Shown here: in pieces, positions 26,751 through 37,334 of the stretch
Numbering within the stretch: position 1 is the stretch's first letter
How the letters are laid out: each line of letters opens with the position of its first letter
Origin: [Streptosporangium] indianense
Lineage (GTDB): Bacteria; Actinomycetota; Actinomycetes; Streptomycetales; Streptomycetaceae
Reading direction: 5' to 3'
DNA length: 64,000 nucleotides
Assembly: GCF_021474405.1 (NCBI RefSeq)
Contig: NZ_JAKEIO010000014.1
Location: 1-64,000 of the forward strand
Program-made: the position numbers and the translations under genes
Notes under the pieces: model-generated
The model's database searches: none
The model's input: only the letters and a program-made list of their open reading frames with translations
What the model was told of the DNA's origin: nothing

Positions 26751-26784
26751 CCACCCTTTCACTAATTGAGTAGTGAAAGGGTGG
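26751..26784. promoter_or_regulatory. YtrA-type operator palindrome
   Basis: Perfect inverted repeat: CCACCCTTTCACTA, six-base spacer, TAGTGAAAGGGTGG. It sits 7 bases before the GntR start, over the probable promoter, and 69 bases before the divergent ECF sigma gene. Confidence 0.9.
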
Positions 26785-26853
26785 TGGAAGGGGGTCCGGA
26801 AAGTCAAGCGTGCTTTCGTGAACCGTTCGGTCCGGGTCGTCCGATGAGGAGAC

Positions 26854-27405
26854 GTGAGCGATACGAGAAGCGACGGGGAGCTGCTGCGGGCCATGGCCGC
26901 GGACGCCGACCGGGGTGCCTTCGAGGAGCTGTACCGGCGCTACGCGCCGTGGCTCCGGGCCCGGTTGCGGGGTCGGTGCGCCGATCTCGGGGTCGTCGAC
27001 GACGTGGTGCAGGAGACCTTCCTCGCGGTGTGGCGGGGCGCATCCCGTTACCGGCAGGAGGACCCCTCCGCGGACGCGGCCGGGTGGCTGTGGCGCATCG
27101 GGTCGCGGCGGCTGGTGGACGCGCTGCGGGGCGACGGGGCGCGAGGGCGGCTGCGGCAGGCCCTGGCACGGCTGCGGCACCGGGACGAGGCCTCGGCGGA
27201 GGAACGCGTGCTCGCGGGGGTGGAACACGGGGACCTCGCCGGGGCCCTGGTCCGGCTGTCGCCCGAGCTGCGGGCGGTGCTGCAGGCGACCGTCATCGAC
27301 GGGCTGACCACCCGTGAGGCGGCCGTGCTGCTCGGGATACCGCCCGGGACGGTCAAGACACGGGCGATGCGGGCCCGGAAGCAGTTGCGGGAGGCGTTGG
27401 CATGA
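26854..27405 (+). CDS. ECF-family RNA polymerase sigma factor
   Basis: 183 residues from GTG 26854. Region 2 (FEELYRRYAPWLRARLRG, then DVVQETFLAVWRG) and region 4 (LSPELRAVLQATVIDGLTTREAAVLLGIPPGTVKTR) are complete, with no C-terminal extension. Its stop overlaps the ATG of an anti-sigma-like gene (ATGA), and ABC export genes follow, so it probably directs transcription of its own operon in response to an envelope signal. Confidence 0.93.
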   Translation: MSDTRSDGELLRAMAADADRGAFEELYRRYAPWLRARLRGRCADLGVVDDVVQETFLAVWRGASRYRQEDPSADAAGWLWRIGSRRLVDALRGDGARGRLRQALARLRHRDEASAEERVLAGVEHGDLAGALVRLSPELRAVLQATVIDGLTTREAAVLLGIPPGTVKTRAMRARKQLREALA

Positions 27406-28234
27406 GCTGGCACGTGTCCGAAGAGGATCTGCGCGCCTACGCGCGAGGGGAGTTGGACGCGCCCGCGCTCTGGTCCGCCGACGCGCATCTGACCTCCTGC
27501 GCCCGGTGCCGCGCGGGACTGGCCGGGGTCAGTGATCCGGTCGCCCTCGACGCCGGGTGGGAACGGCTCGACGCCGCGCTGGACGCGCCCCGCACCGGGG
27601 TTCTGGAGCGGCTGCTCCTGCGGCTCGGGGTGGCCGGGCACACCGCGCGGCTGCTCGCGGCGACGCCGGTGCTGCGGCGGTCCTGGCTGGGGGCCGTCGT
27701 CGCCGTGCTGCTGCTGAGCGTGGCGGCCGCGCATTCCGTGCACGGAGGGGAGTTCCCCACGCTGTTCCTGGCCCTCGCGCCGCTGCTGCCGCTGGCCGGG
27801 GTGGGGTTGTCGTACGGGCCCGCGCTGGATCCGACGTACGAGATGGCCGTCGTCGCGCCGATGCACGGGTTCCGGCTGCTGATGGTCCGGACGGTGGCCG
27901 TACTGGCGGTCGTGCTCGGACTGAACGGGCTGGCCACCCTCGCGCTGCCCGCCTACGGGCTGCGGGCGCTGGCCTGGCTGCTGCCGGGGCTGGCGCTGAC
28001 CGCGACCGGACTCGCGCTGACGCCCCGTCTCGGCCCCGTGCTCGCGCCGTCCCTGGTGGGCGGGGCGTGGGTCGGGCTGCTGCTGACCGCCGACGCACTG
28101 CGGACGGGGGCGGACGGGCCGCTCGCGCCGTTCACCGTGGCCGGGCAGTGCGTGGCGGCGGCGGTCGCCGCGCTCGCCGCCGGGCTGCTCTACCTGCACC
28201 GTGACCGATTCGACCTCTTCCAAGGACGTGCCGC

Positions 28235-28238
<4 letters not shown>
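27402..28238 (+). CDS. zinc-finger membrane anti-sigma-like protein
   Basis: 278 residues. The N-terminus carries the ZAS signature H-x3-C-x2-C (His29, Cys33, Cys36 in DAHLTSCARC), typical of anti-sigma factors that hold an ECF sigma. It then has about six transmembrane helices instead of the usual one, so the sensing part is an integral membrane domain. Coupled by 4-base overlaps to the sigma gene before and the ABC ATPase gene after. What it senses cannot be told. Confidence 0.82.
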
Positions 28239-29091
<853 letters not shown>

Positions 29092-29095
<4 letters not shown>

Positions 29096-30603
29096 CCGCG
29101 CTGACGACCGAGCCGGCCGTGTCCGCAACGCGTCAGGAGCCGGGCGGGCCCTGGAAGGCCGTGTTCGCCCTGGCCCTTTTCGAGTCCCGCCGGCTGCTCA
29201 CCCGGGTTCCGGTGCTGATGGCCTTCGCCGTGTACATCGGCTGGACCGTGTGGCGCGGCGGCAAGGAGGGGGACGGCTTCCCGGCCCTCCAGGACGTCGA
29301 CCGGGCCACCCAGGGCGCTCCCATGCTCATCGGCCTCGCGGTCCTGCTGTCCGTCAACCACGCCGCGGTCCGCTCCCAGCGGCACGGCACGGAACAGCTC
29401 CTCACGGTGCTGGTCCTCCCGCTCTGGCGCCGTACGGTCGCGCACGCCCTGTCGGTCGTGGCCGCGGCCCTGCTCACCGCCGTCTGCGTGGCCGCGCAGT
29501 TCGGCCGGGAGGCGCTGCGGCCCGGCGCGGTCGGGCACGGCTCGGTGGGCGAACTGCTCGTCGGCCCGCTGACCGTGCTGCTGTTCGGGCTGTTCGGGCT
29601 GCTCGTGGCAGGGCTGGTGCGGTCCGCTCTCGTCGCGCCGCTGCTGGTGGTGCTCCTGCTGTTCCTGTTCGTCTTCTTCTCGGGCTTGGGCTACGAAGCG
29701 AGGTGGCTGCTGCCGGCGGTCGAGGACGCCACCCCCAACACCCTGCCGTCGGACCTGCTGGGCCGGCCCGCCGCCTGGCACGCCCTGTACCTGACCGGGC
29801 TGGCGCTGACCCTCGGCCTGCTCGCCGTGCTCCTGGCCGGCGGCCGCCGGCCGGCCGTGTTCGCCGGCGTCGCCGGGGCGCTGGCCATGACACTGACCGG
29901 CGGGGTGGCCCAGTCGGCGGGCGACTCCCCCGAGCTGCTCCGGGCGCGCGAACGCGCCACCGTCCACCCGGAACAGGTGCAGTCCTGCGTCCGGCGGGAC
30001 GGCTCCACGTACTGCGCGTTCCCCGAGTGGGGCCCGCGGGTGGCGGACTGGGCCGGAGTGGTGAACCGCGTCCGGTCACTGGCCGGGGGCGACGCCCACG
30101 AGCAGGACATCGTCGTACGCCAGCGGATCGAGGCGCGCTACGGCCTCGACGGCGACTCCGCGCTGACGCCGCTGGAGCGTCCGCACCAGGTGACGGTGGG
30201 CACCCGGTGGGGCGGCAACCGCGTCCCCGAGTTCTCGGCCGCCGTGGCCGGAGTGCTGATCGCCGGCGACGAGAAGGCCGCGACCTCGATCTGCGACGGC
30301 CGCATCATCCCCCTCATGTGGCTGGCCGTGGGCTGGGAGTCCGACCCACTCGACGCGCTGCGCCGCGTCCGCCTCAACGACACCCTCACCGGCTCCGACT
30401 CCGTGCTCCAGCCCACCGACGGGCTGTACATGACCGAGGCCCACACCGAGGTGCTGCGCGCGCTGCTCGACCTGCCCCGGGGTGAGGCCGGCGCCCGCGT
30501 GAAGGACCGGTGGGACGAGCTGACGGCACCGAAGGTCACCGCGGCCCGGGCCGCCGGGCTGCTCGGTCTGCCCGCACCCGAGGGGGACGACAAGTGCTCC
30601 TGA
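29092..30603 (+). CDS. ABC-2-like permease with large C-terminal soluble domain
   Basis: 503 residues from ATG 29092. The first about 290 residues hold six or seven helices. The rest is soluble and probably extracytoplasmic: a pair of cysteines (VQSCVRRDGSTYCAF) and a FPEWGPRVADWAGVVNRV stretch. I recall this tail from other streptomycete exporters but not its function. It likely handles or senses a wall-side ligand for the sigma/anti-sigma module. Confidence 0.75.
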
Positions 30604-31220
30604 TCCGGCACCTGGTGCTCCCCGTCCACCGGACGGTGCCGTGGGGCCAGGTCGGCGCGGCCGGGGCCGTGGGACTGCTGCTCGCCGCGCTGACCCGGAC
30701 CGGCGAGTCGGCGGAACGGCTCTCCCTGTACCTGCTGCGGGCCGCGATCCTCGTCTTCGCGCTGGGCCTGGCCTTCCTCCTGGACGACCCGGCCCGGCAC
30801 ACCACGGCCACCGTGCCGACCCGGCGCCCCGTCCGTCTCGCCCTGCGCGTCGCCCTGGCCGTCCCGGCCGCGGCGGCCTGGTGGTTGGTGGCACTGCTGC
30901 TCGTGCCGCCGGACGTACGGCCCCCGGTCGCGGACCTCACACTGGAGGCCGGGGCGGCCTTCGTCCTGGCGGTCGCGGGCGGGGCGGCCGTGGTGCGCTT
31001 CAGCGAACTGACCCGGCCGGGCCGGTCGTTGGCGGCAGGGCTGCTGACGACGTCGGTGCTCGCCATGCTGTTCTGGCCCGGCCGCTGGGCCCTGTTCGTG
31101 CCGGTGGAGGACGAGCGCTGGGGGGCGGCGCACGACCGGTGGGCCGTGCTGCTGGCCGTGGCGGTGATTCTGGGCGCGCTGTGCACCGTCGAACCTCTGC
31201 GGCGGCGGGTCCGCCCCTAG
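30594..31220 (+). CDS. integral membrane protein of the sigma/ABC operon
   Basis: 208 residues from GTG 30594, overlapping the previous stop by 10 bases. About six hydrophobic helices with short loops and almost no soluble part. No recognised motif. Its place as last gene of the ECF sigma/ABC operon suggests a second permease subunit. Confidence 0.7.
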   Translation: MLLIRHLVLPVHRTVPWGQVGAAGAVGLLLAALTRTGESAERLSLYLLRAAILVFALGLAFLLDDPARHTTATVPTRRPVRLALRVALAVPAAAAWWLVALLLVPPDVRPPVADLTLEAGAAFVLAVAGGAAVVRFSELTRPGRSLAAGLLTTSVLAMLFWPGRWALFVPVEDERWGAAHDRWAVLLAVAVILGALCTVEPLRRRVRP

Positions 31221-31355
31221 GTGTGCTGTCCGAGGACGTTGGTGACGCGGCAGGCAGGCACACCGCACGGTGGGGCAGAGGACCGCATCCGGCCGAACCG
31301 GCCGACGGCACCGGCCCGACCGACAACCGCAGGTTGTACGGCTACCCTGCCCGTC

Positions 31356-32318
31356 GTGGACCTCAAAGCGGTACGGGCCTTCGTCGCGATCGCCGACTCC
31401 GGGCAGTTCCAGCGGGCGGCCGTGGATCTGGGCCTCACCCAGCAGGCCGTCTCCAAGCGGATCGCCGCGCTGGAGAAGGACCTCGGGGTGCGGCTCCTGG
31501 TCCGTACGCCGCGCGGGGCGGAACCCACCATCGACGGGCAGGCCTTGCTGCCACACGCCCGCGCCCTGCTCGGGGCCGAGGAGCGGGCGGTGGCCGCCGT
31601 ACGGCCCGGGGGGCGGGCCCTGCGGGTCGACGTCGTGGGCCGCCGGGCCGCCCCCGGCGGGCTGGTGCAGGACTTCCACCGGGCCCACCCGGAGATCCCG
31701 CTGGACGTCGTCACCCTCTTCGACGTGGACACGGCCGTGACCGCCCTGCGCGACGGGGCCGTCGACGCCACCTTCCGTGCCGTCACCATGCCCGGACACC
31801 CGCTCCCCGACGGCATCGCCGCCCTGCCGGTCCTCGACGAGCCGATGCACCTGTGCGTCGGCCCCGGCCACGCCTTCGCCCGGGCCCCCTGGGTGACGCC
31901 GGATCAGCTCGCCGGGCACCGCATCTGGATGCCGGGCAACGCGCCCGGCACCGAGTGGCACGCCTACTACGAGGCGCTCGCCGCCGAGTTCGGACCGGCC
32001 GTCGACACCATCGGCCCCCACTTCGGTCTCGAAGCGCTCCTCGACACCATCGCCGGATCCCCGGCCCTGGCGACCTTCCTCAGCGAACGGACCCCGCACG
32101 TCTGGCCCGTGGGCCACGACCTGCGGCTCGTCCCCCTGCGCGACCCCACCCCGGTCTACCCGCACTCCCTGCTCTGGCGCGCCGACAACCCGCACCCCGG
32201 TCTGACGGCACTGCGCGACCACCTGACGGCGACGCGCCCCCGACCGCCCGAGGGCGAGCTCTGGCGGCCGTCCTGGGCGGACCCGGCGCCTACCCGAGCC
32301 GCTTCTCCAGCAGGGTGA
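31356..32318 (+). CDS. LysR-family transcriptional regulator
   Basis: 320 residues from GTG 31356. Winged helix-turn-helix at the N-terminus (FVAIADSGQFQRAAVDLG, then QQAVSKRIAALEKDLG) and a periplasmic-binding-like effector domain. A TACCCT -10-like hexamer at 31343-31348 ends 7 bases before the GTG and no ribosome site is present, so the mRNA is probably leaderless. Its 3' end overlaps the convergent GNAT gene by 29 bases. Target genes and effector unknown. Confidence 0.88.
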   Translation: MDLKAVRAFVAIADSGQFQRAAVDLGLTQQAVSKRIAALEKDLGVRLLVRTPRGAEPTIDGQALLPHARALLGAEERAVAAVRPGGRALRVDVVGRRAAPGGLVQDFHRAHPEIPLDVVTLFDVDTAVTALRDGAVDATFRAVTMPGHPLPDGIAALPVLDEPMHLCVGPGHAFARAPWVTPDQLAGHRIWMPGNAPGTEWHAYYEALAAEFGPAVDTIGPHFGLEALLDTIAGSPALATFLSERTPHVWPVGHDLRLVPLRDPTPVYPHSLLWRADNPHPGLTALRDHLTATRPRPPEGELWRPSWADPAPTRAASPAG

Positions 32319-32811
32319 AGGACTTGGGCGGGCCGCCCGGCTGCGGCTTGCCCTCCTTGCGGCCCACGACCCGGTAACCGGCGTCGACGTAATAGGCGTT
32401 GAGCGGTGCGTTGCCCGCCAGGCAGTCCAGCCGCACCCGGGTCCGCCCCGCCTCGGCCACACGCCGTTCCGCGGCCGACAGCAGCAGCCGGCCCGTGCCG
32501 GGCGCGGCGGCGGCCCGGTCCACCATCAGCCGGTGCACATACCCGGCGACGGGCGGCTGCGCACCCCAGGCGTCCTCGTCCTCCCACCACAACTCCCAGG
32601 CCCCGACCGGACGCCCTCCGGCCTCCGCCAGCCAGACCTCGCCCCGCGTCATGATCCGGCGGAAGTGGTCCTCGTCCAGCTCCCCCGGCCGCCACTGCCC
32701 GGTGATGCCCCGGGACAGCATCCAGCGGGCGGCGTCGTCGCGGAGGCGGACCAGGGCGGCGAGGTCGGACTCGGCGGCGGGCCGGACCCGCGGCCCGGTC
32801 GTCGACGGCAC
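32290..32811 (-). CDS. GNAT-family N-acetyltransferase
   Basis: 173 residues. GNAT core with VHRLMVDRAAAAPGTGRLLL (the acetyl-CoA loop, with Arg/Gly partly replaced) and VRLDCLAGNAPLNAYYVDAG. Acetyl acceptor unknown. Starts 3 bases after the mshD stop, so probably co-transcribed with it. Confidence 0.82.
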   Translation of the reverse strand: MPSTTGPRVRPAAESDLAALVRLRDDAARWMLSRGITGQWRPGELDEDHFRRIMTRGEVWLAEAGGRPVGAWELWWEDEDAWGAQPPVAGYVHRLMVDRAAAAPGTGRLLLSAAERRVAEAGRTRVRLDCLAGNAPLNAYYVDAGYRVVGRKEGKPQPGGPPKSFTLLEKRLG

Positions 32812-32814
32812 GGC

Positions 32815-33741
32815 TCAGGTCTCCGTCCGGTACATCAGGTCCACCTCGTGCGTGGTGAACCCCAGCCGCTCGTACACCGACACCGCCGCCTTGTTGTCGG
32901 CGTCGACGTACAGCATCGCCGTCGGCAGCCCCTGCCCCGCGAGGTGCCGCAGCCCGATCGTGGTCAGGGACTTGCCGAGCCCGCCGCCCTGCGCGCCGGG
33001 ACCGACGCCGAGGACGTACACCTCGCCCAGGCCCTCCTCGGCGTGCACCTTCGTCCAGTGGAAGCCGACGAGTTCGTCGCCGCGGAAGGCCAGGAAGAAG
33101 CCCGCCGGGTCGAACCACGGCTCGGCCTTGCGGTCGTCGAGGTCGCGCTGGGTGAGGGAGCCCTGCTCGGGATGGTGGGCGAAGGCGGCGGCGTTCACCG
33201 CGAGCCAGGCCGCGTCGTCCTGGCCGGGGACGAAGGTGCGGACCGTCACGCCCTCGGGGAGCACCGGCTCGGGCGCGTCGAAGCCGGTCAACGGCCGTCG
33301 CATCTGACGCAGTTCGCGGAACAGCGTCAGCCCGAGGACCTGCGCGAGATGCCGGGCGGCGGAGTGCCCGCCGTGCGCCCACACCCGCAGCCGCTTCCCC
33401 GACGCGGCCAGCAGCGCCGAGCCGAGGGCCCGCCCGTGCCCGTGCCCGCGGTGCCCCGGGTGCACCACCAGCTCGGCGGCCGGCGGCTCCACCAGGTCCG
33501 TGTCCTCCAGCTGCGCGTAGCCGACGAGTTCCCCGCCGGCCGTGAGCAGCAGATGCGACACGCCCTCCCGCTCCCCGCCGCGCAGTTGCAACCGGCCCTG
33601 TTCGGACACCGCCTGCTGCCCGTCGGTCCGGGCCGCCTCGTCGAGCAGCCCGAGTACGGCCTCGGTCTGCTCCGCGGAGAGCGCGGCAAGGGTCTCGATC
33701 GAGCGGGGGCGGCCTGGCCTTACGGTGTCGTCGCTGGTCAT
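32815..33741 (-). CDS. mshD: mycothiol synthase
   Basis: 308 residues from ATG 33741; a longer frame to 33771 is less likely. Two GNAT domains in tandem: VHPGHRGHGHGRALGSALL in the first and VLGVGPGAQGGGLGKSLT in the second, the latter carrying the active acetyl-CoA site. The order and the C-terminal YERLGFTTHEVDLMYR are those of MshD, which acetylates Cys-GlcN-Ins in the last step of mycothiol synthesis. Confidence 0.92.
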   Translation of the reverse strand: MTSDDTVRPGRPRSIETLAALSAEQTEAVLGLLDEAARTDGQQAVSEQGRLQLRGGEREGVSHLLLTAGGELVGYAQLEDTDLVEPPAAELVVHPGHRGHGHGRALGSALLAASGKRLRVWAHGGHSAARHLAQVLGLTLFRELRQMRRPLTGFDAPEPVLPEGVTVRTFVPGQDDAAWLAVNAAAFAHHPEQGSLTQRDLDDRKAEPWFDPAGFFLAFRGDELVGFHWTKVHAEEGLGEVYVLGVGPGAQGGGLGKSLTTIGLRHLAGQGLPTAMLYVDADNKAAVSVYERLGFTTHEVDLMYRTET

Positions 33742-33797
33742 GCGTACGAGGGTACGGGGCACCACCGGCAAATCGGCGGCAAAGAAGCAACCCAGAT

Positions 33798-33842
33798 GTA
33801 ACCATGAAACACCTGTCGCGCTACGCGCGTTGACTCTAGGCT
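33798..33842 (+). promoter_or_regulatory. candidate promoter of the 5'-nucleotidase gene
   Basis: A TAGGCT -10-like hexamer (33837-33842) is preceded at the -35 position by two loosely PHO-box-like 11-mers, GTAACCATGAA and ACACCTGTCGC (33798-33819). The transcript would have a leader of about 38 bases ending in an AGGGGGG ribosome site. Confidence 0.4.
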
Positions 33843-33886
33843 GCGCCGGACGACATCACTGTCCCAGCAGACCCACAGGGGGGCGT

Positions 33887-35704
33887 ATGCCAGCCACTTC
33901 ACCGGCGCACTCGGAGCGCCGCAGACGTCGTACGAACCGTTTCGTCGCTCTCGCCGCCGGTGTCGTCACCGTCGGCGCGCTGGCCGCCGCGGGGTTGCCC
34001 GGGTCGGCGACCGCCGGGGAGGAAACCCGCGGAGGCGGGTACTGGCCCGGCCGCTACCAGGACGTCCAGCTGCTGTCCTTCAACGACCTGCACGGCAACC
34101 TGGAGCCGCCGGCCGGCTCCTCCGGCCGGGTCACCGAGACGCAGCCCGACGGGACGACGAAGACCATCGACGCGGGTGGCGCCGAGTACCTCGCCACGCA
34201 CCTGCGGCAGGCCCGCAAGGGCCAGAAGTACTCCATCACCGCGGCCGGCGGCGACATGGTCGGCGCCTCCCCGCTGATCTCCGGGCTCTTCCACGACGAG
34301 CCCACCATCGAGGCGCTGAACAAGCTCGACCTCGACGTCACGTCCGTCGGCAACCACGAGTTCGACGAGGGCGCCAAGGAGCTGGCCCGCCTGCAGAACG
34401 GCGGTTGCCACCCGAAGGACGGCTGTTACACGGACGCGCAGTTCCAGGGCGCCGACTTCCCCTACCTCGCGGCCAACGTCCTCGACGAGAAGACCGAGAA
34501 GCCGATCCTCAAGCCCTACTGGGTGTGGAAGAAGAACGGCGTCAAGGTCGGCTTCATCGGCGTGACTTTGGAGGGCACCCCGAACATCGTCTCCGCCGAG
34601 GGCGTCAAGGGCCTGTCCTTCAAGGACGAGGTCGAGACGATCAACAAGTACGCCAAGGTGCTCCAGAAGCAGGGCGTGAAGTCGATCGTCGCACTCATCC
34701 ACGAGGGCGGCTTCCCGGCGTCGACGTCGTACAACTACGACTGTGACGCCCCGGGTGCGGGCGACGGCATCTCCGGCCCGATCGTCGACATCGCCAAGAA
34801 CGTCACGCCGCAGGTGGACGCGCTGGTCACCGGCCACACCCACAACGCGTACGTGTGCAGCATCGCCGACCCGGCGGGCAAGCCCCGCATGGTCACCTCG
34901 GCCGCGTCCTTCGGCCGCCTCTACACGGACACCACGCTGACGTACGACCGGAAGACCGGCGACATCGCCCGTACGGCGGTGAAGTCCGCGAACCGCGTGG
35001 TCACCCGGGACGTCCCCAAGGCGCCTGACATGACCGAGCTGATCGGCAAGTGGAACACGCTGGCCGCGCCCATCGGCAACAAGCCGATCGGTTGGATCTC
35101 CGGCGACATCGGCAACACCGGCACCGAGTCCCCGCTCGGCGACCTCATCGCCGACGCGCAGCTCGCCCACGGCAAGCAGCTCGACCCGGAGACCGACCTG
35201 GCGCTGATGAACCCGGGCGGGATCCGCGCGCCGCTGACCTACGCGGCCAAGGCCGGTGAGGGCGACGGCGTCGTCACCTACGCCGAGGGCTTCACGGTCC
35301 AGCCGTTCGCCAACACAGTGAACCTGCAGAACTTCACGGGCGCGCAGCTGATCCAGGCGCTCAAGGAGCAGGTGTCCGGCCCGAACGCGGCCGCGCCGAA
35401 GATCCTCCAGGTCTCGTCCGGTCTGACGTACACGCTGGACCTCACCAAGTCCGGTGCCGACCGGGTGGTCACGGACAGCATCAAGCTGAACGGTGCGGCC
35501 ATCGACCCGGCGGCCACCTACCGCGTCGCGACGAACAGCTTCCTCGCGGGCGGCGGCGACGGCTTCCCGACCCTCGGGCAGGGCACGAACGACGTGGTCG
35601 GCAGCGACGACCTGACGGCCCTGGAGCAGTACCTGACGGCCAACTCCTCGGCGTCGAACCCGATCGCGCCGCCGAAGGCGGACCGGATCACGATCGTGAA
35701 GTAG
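33887..35704 (+). CDS. secreted 5'-nucleotidase / 2',3'-cyclic phosphodiesterase family
   Basis: 605 residues from ATG 33887 with ribosome site AGGGGGG. Signal peptide with basic start and Ala-rich core, then the metallophosphatase motifs LLSFNDLHGNLEP, GGDMVGASPL, GNHEFDEG and TGHTHNAY that bind two metal ions. The C-terminal domain (about residues 400-600) with YAEGFTVQPFANTVNLQNF and GGGDGFPTL binds the nucleotide. It releases phosphate from extracellular nucleotides, fitting the phosphate theme of the region. Confidence 0.93.
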   Translation: MPATSPAHSERRRRRTNRFVALAAGVVTVGALAAAGLPGSATAGEETRGGGYWPGRYQDVQLLSFNDLHGNLEPPAGSSGRVTETQPDGTTKTIDAGGAEYLATHLRQARKGQKYSITAAGGDMVGASPLISGLFHDEPTIEALNKLDLDVTSVGNHEFDEGAKELARLQNGGCHPKDGCYTDAQFQGADFPYLAANVLDEKTEKPILKPYWVWKKNGVKVGFIGVTLEGTPNIVSAEGVKGLSFKDEVETINKYAKVLQKQGVKSIVALIHEGGFPASTSYNYDCDAPGAGDGISGPIVDIAKNVTPQVDALVTGHTHNAYVCSIADPAGKPRMVTSAASFGRLYTDTTLTYDRKTGDIARTAVKSANRVVTRDVPKAPDMTELIGKWNTLAAPIGNKPIGWISGDIGNTGTESPLGDLIADAQLAHGKQLDPETDLALMNPGGIRAPLTYAAKAGEGDGVVTYAEGFTVQPFANTVNLQNFTGAQLIQALKEQVSGPNAAAPKILQVSSGLTYTLDLTKSGADRVVTDSIKLNGAAIDPAATYRVATNSFLAGGGDGFPTLGQGTNDVVGSDDLTALEQYLTANSSASNPIAPPKADRITIVK

Positions 35705-35762
35705 GTCGCATACCCGGGGTTCGAGTTGCGGGTGGGGGAGGTGCGCATGGTCGGATGGATCG

Positions 35763-36974
35763 ATGCGTACCCCCCACCACCTAGATGCGCATCCCCGTCC
35801 GAACCCGTACGAGGAGCTCGCCGCCCTCGATGACGGGCCTCTGGAGGAGACCCCTCTGGAGGAGTTCCTCTCCGAGGAACGCGATGCGGGCGCCGAGGAC
35901 GCCTGGGCCCCGCCGGACCATCGCCGCGGCGGCAAGCGGCGTCGGAAGAATCGTTTCGCTGGCTTGCCGCTCGCAGTGAAGGCGGTCGTCGGCCTGGTCG
36001 CCCTCGCCGCGTTCGCCGCCCTCGGCGACCGCTGGGCGGTGCTCTACGCCGAGCACCGCGCCGCGGACACCCTCAAGGACCGCCTCGACCTGGCCGCCGC
36101 GCCCGAGGTGGAGATCGGCGGCTTCCCCTTCCTCACCCAACTCGCCGACAAGCGGCTGGAGTCGGTGAAGGTGACCGTCCCGGATGTCGCCGCCGACCGC
36201 GTCTCGCTGGCGAAGGTGTCGGCCACGGCCCATGACGTGACGCTCGACGCGGACGGCCTGACGTCCGTGCGCGGCGCCGACGTCCCCCGCTTCGACGGGG
36301 ACGTCCTGCTGTCCTTCGGCGACCTCAACCGCGAACTCGGCGCCTCCCAGGTGACGTTCACCGGCGAGGGCCGCGACCGGGTGCGGGCGCGCGGCACCCT
36401 GCCGGTCGCCGGGCACGACCTGAAGCTGCGAGCCGAGGCCCGGATCCGGCGGCAGGGGCAGCGGGGCATCGCCACGGAGATCGGCGGCATGCGCCTGGAC
36501 ATCGGGGACCTGGCGACCTACCGCCCCGGCAAGCGTGCCTCGGAAGGACTGCATTTGACGCCCAAGGCCTCCGCCGGCCTGGCCCGGGAGACCCGCAAGG
36601 CCAAGGCGTTGCTGTCGGTCCCGGCCATCGTGCAGCGCATGGGCGTGCCCGAGGCGACCGTACGGCAGGCCCTCGCCGACGACGGCGAGCTCGCCGAGCT
36701 GACCGGCTCCCCGCGCTTCGTCCGTCAGGCCGAGCGCCTGAACCTCATCGACCTCGCCCTGGACAACCCGCAGGTGCTCAGGAGCCTGGGCCTCGACCCC
36801 GATCTGCTGGGGGAGTTGTCGGGCCTGACCCGTCCGGTCCTGGCCGACCGGCTCGCCCTGGCCTTCGAACTGCCGAAGCCGGAGCAGGGGAGCGTGCAGC
36901 TGGAGGACGTCCGGGTGGAGGAGGACGGCATCCGGGTACGGCTGTCGGGCTCGGGGCTGAGGGTGGGCGGTTGA
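35763..36974 (+). CDS. DUF2993 (LmeA-like) membrane-anchored protein
   Basis: 403 residues: an acidic cytoplasmic N-terminus, one helix at about residues 68-88, then an extracytoplasmic DUF2993 domain starting EIGGFPFLTQLADKRLESV. DUF2993/LmeA proteins bind phospholipids or lipoglycans in mycobacteria. The C-terminal half has an Ala/Leu-rich helical insert (about residues 270-360), longer than in the paralogue at 46757-47494. Function in Streptomyces is not known. Confidence 0.82.
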   Translation: MRTPHHLDAHPRPNPYEELAALDDGPLEETPLEEFLSEERDAGAEDAWAPPDHRRGGKRRRKNRFAGLPLAVKAVVGLVALAAFAALGDRWAVLYAEHRAADTLKDRLDLAAAPEVEIGGFPFLTQLADKRLESVKVTVPDVAADRVSLAKVSATAHDVTLDADGLTSVRGADVPRFDGDVLLSFGDLNRELGASQVTFTGEGRDRVRARGTLPVAGHDLKLRAEARIRRQGQRGIATEIGGMRLDIGDLATYRPGKRASEGLHLTPKASAGLARETRKAKALLSVPAIVQRMGVPEATVRQALADDGELAELTGSPRFVRQAERLNLIDLALDNPQVLRSLGLDPDLLGELSGLTRPVLADRLALAFELPKPEQGSVQLEDVRVEEDGIRVRLSGSGLRVGG

Positions 36975-37010
36975 AACCTCCCCGGGTGACACTTTGTGTG
37001 CATTCTGTCG

Positions 37011-37334
37011 TCATGGGTCGGTGCGTGACTGCGACTGCGCCCGGGCTTGGGCTTGGGCTTGGGCTTGGGCTTGGGCCTGAGACTGACTGCGACTGAGGGC
37101 GATGCGCAGCACGTCGCCCAGGGACTCCACGGCCCGGGTCAACGCGAAACGCACGGCGCGTTCACCGGCCTTGGGGTCGCGCAGGACGGCCGTGGCGCCC
37201 GCGAGGACGGTTTCGGCGGATGCGAGCTGGGCGGCCTCGACGTCGTCGGCGAGCCGGGACAGCAGGCTGTCGGGGTCGTCGGTGGACAGGTAACAGGCTT
37301 TGCCGTCGGCACCGGTCCAGGGGAGGAGCCTCAT
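37011..37334 (-). CDS. small hypothetical protein with Ala-Gln repeat tail
   Basis: 107 residues from ATG 37334, which overlaps a TGA in another frame (ATGA) belonging to the broken gene upstream. The core reads MRLLPWTGADGKACYLSTDD, then an Ala-rich helical segment. The C-terminus is a Ser/Gln/Ala repeat encoded by the GGGCTT microsatellite. I recall such short proteins next to XRE/DUF397 regulator genes in Streptomyces. Function unknown. The repeat length probably varies between strains. Confidence 0.7.
   Translation of the reverse strand: MRLLPWTGADGKACYLSTDDPDSLLSRLADDVEAAQLASAETVLAGATAVLRDPKAGERAVRFALTRAVESLGDVLRIALSRSQSQAQAQAQAQAQARAQSQSRTDP
37043..37078. repeat. hexanucleotide microsatellite
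   Basis: Five perfect GGGCTT units (37043-37072) and one GGGCCT, inside the 3' end of a minus-strand gene where they encode alternating Ala and Gln. Copy-number change keeps the frame. Confidence 0.95.
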
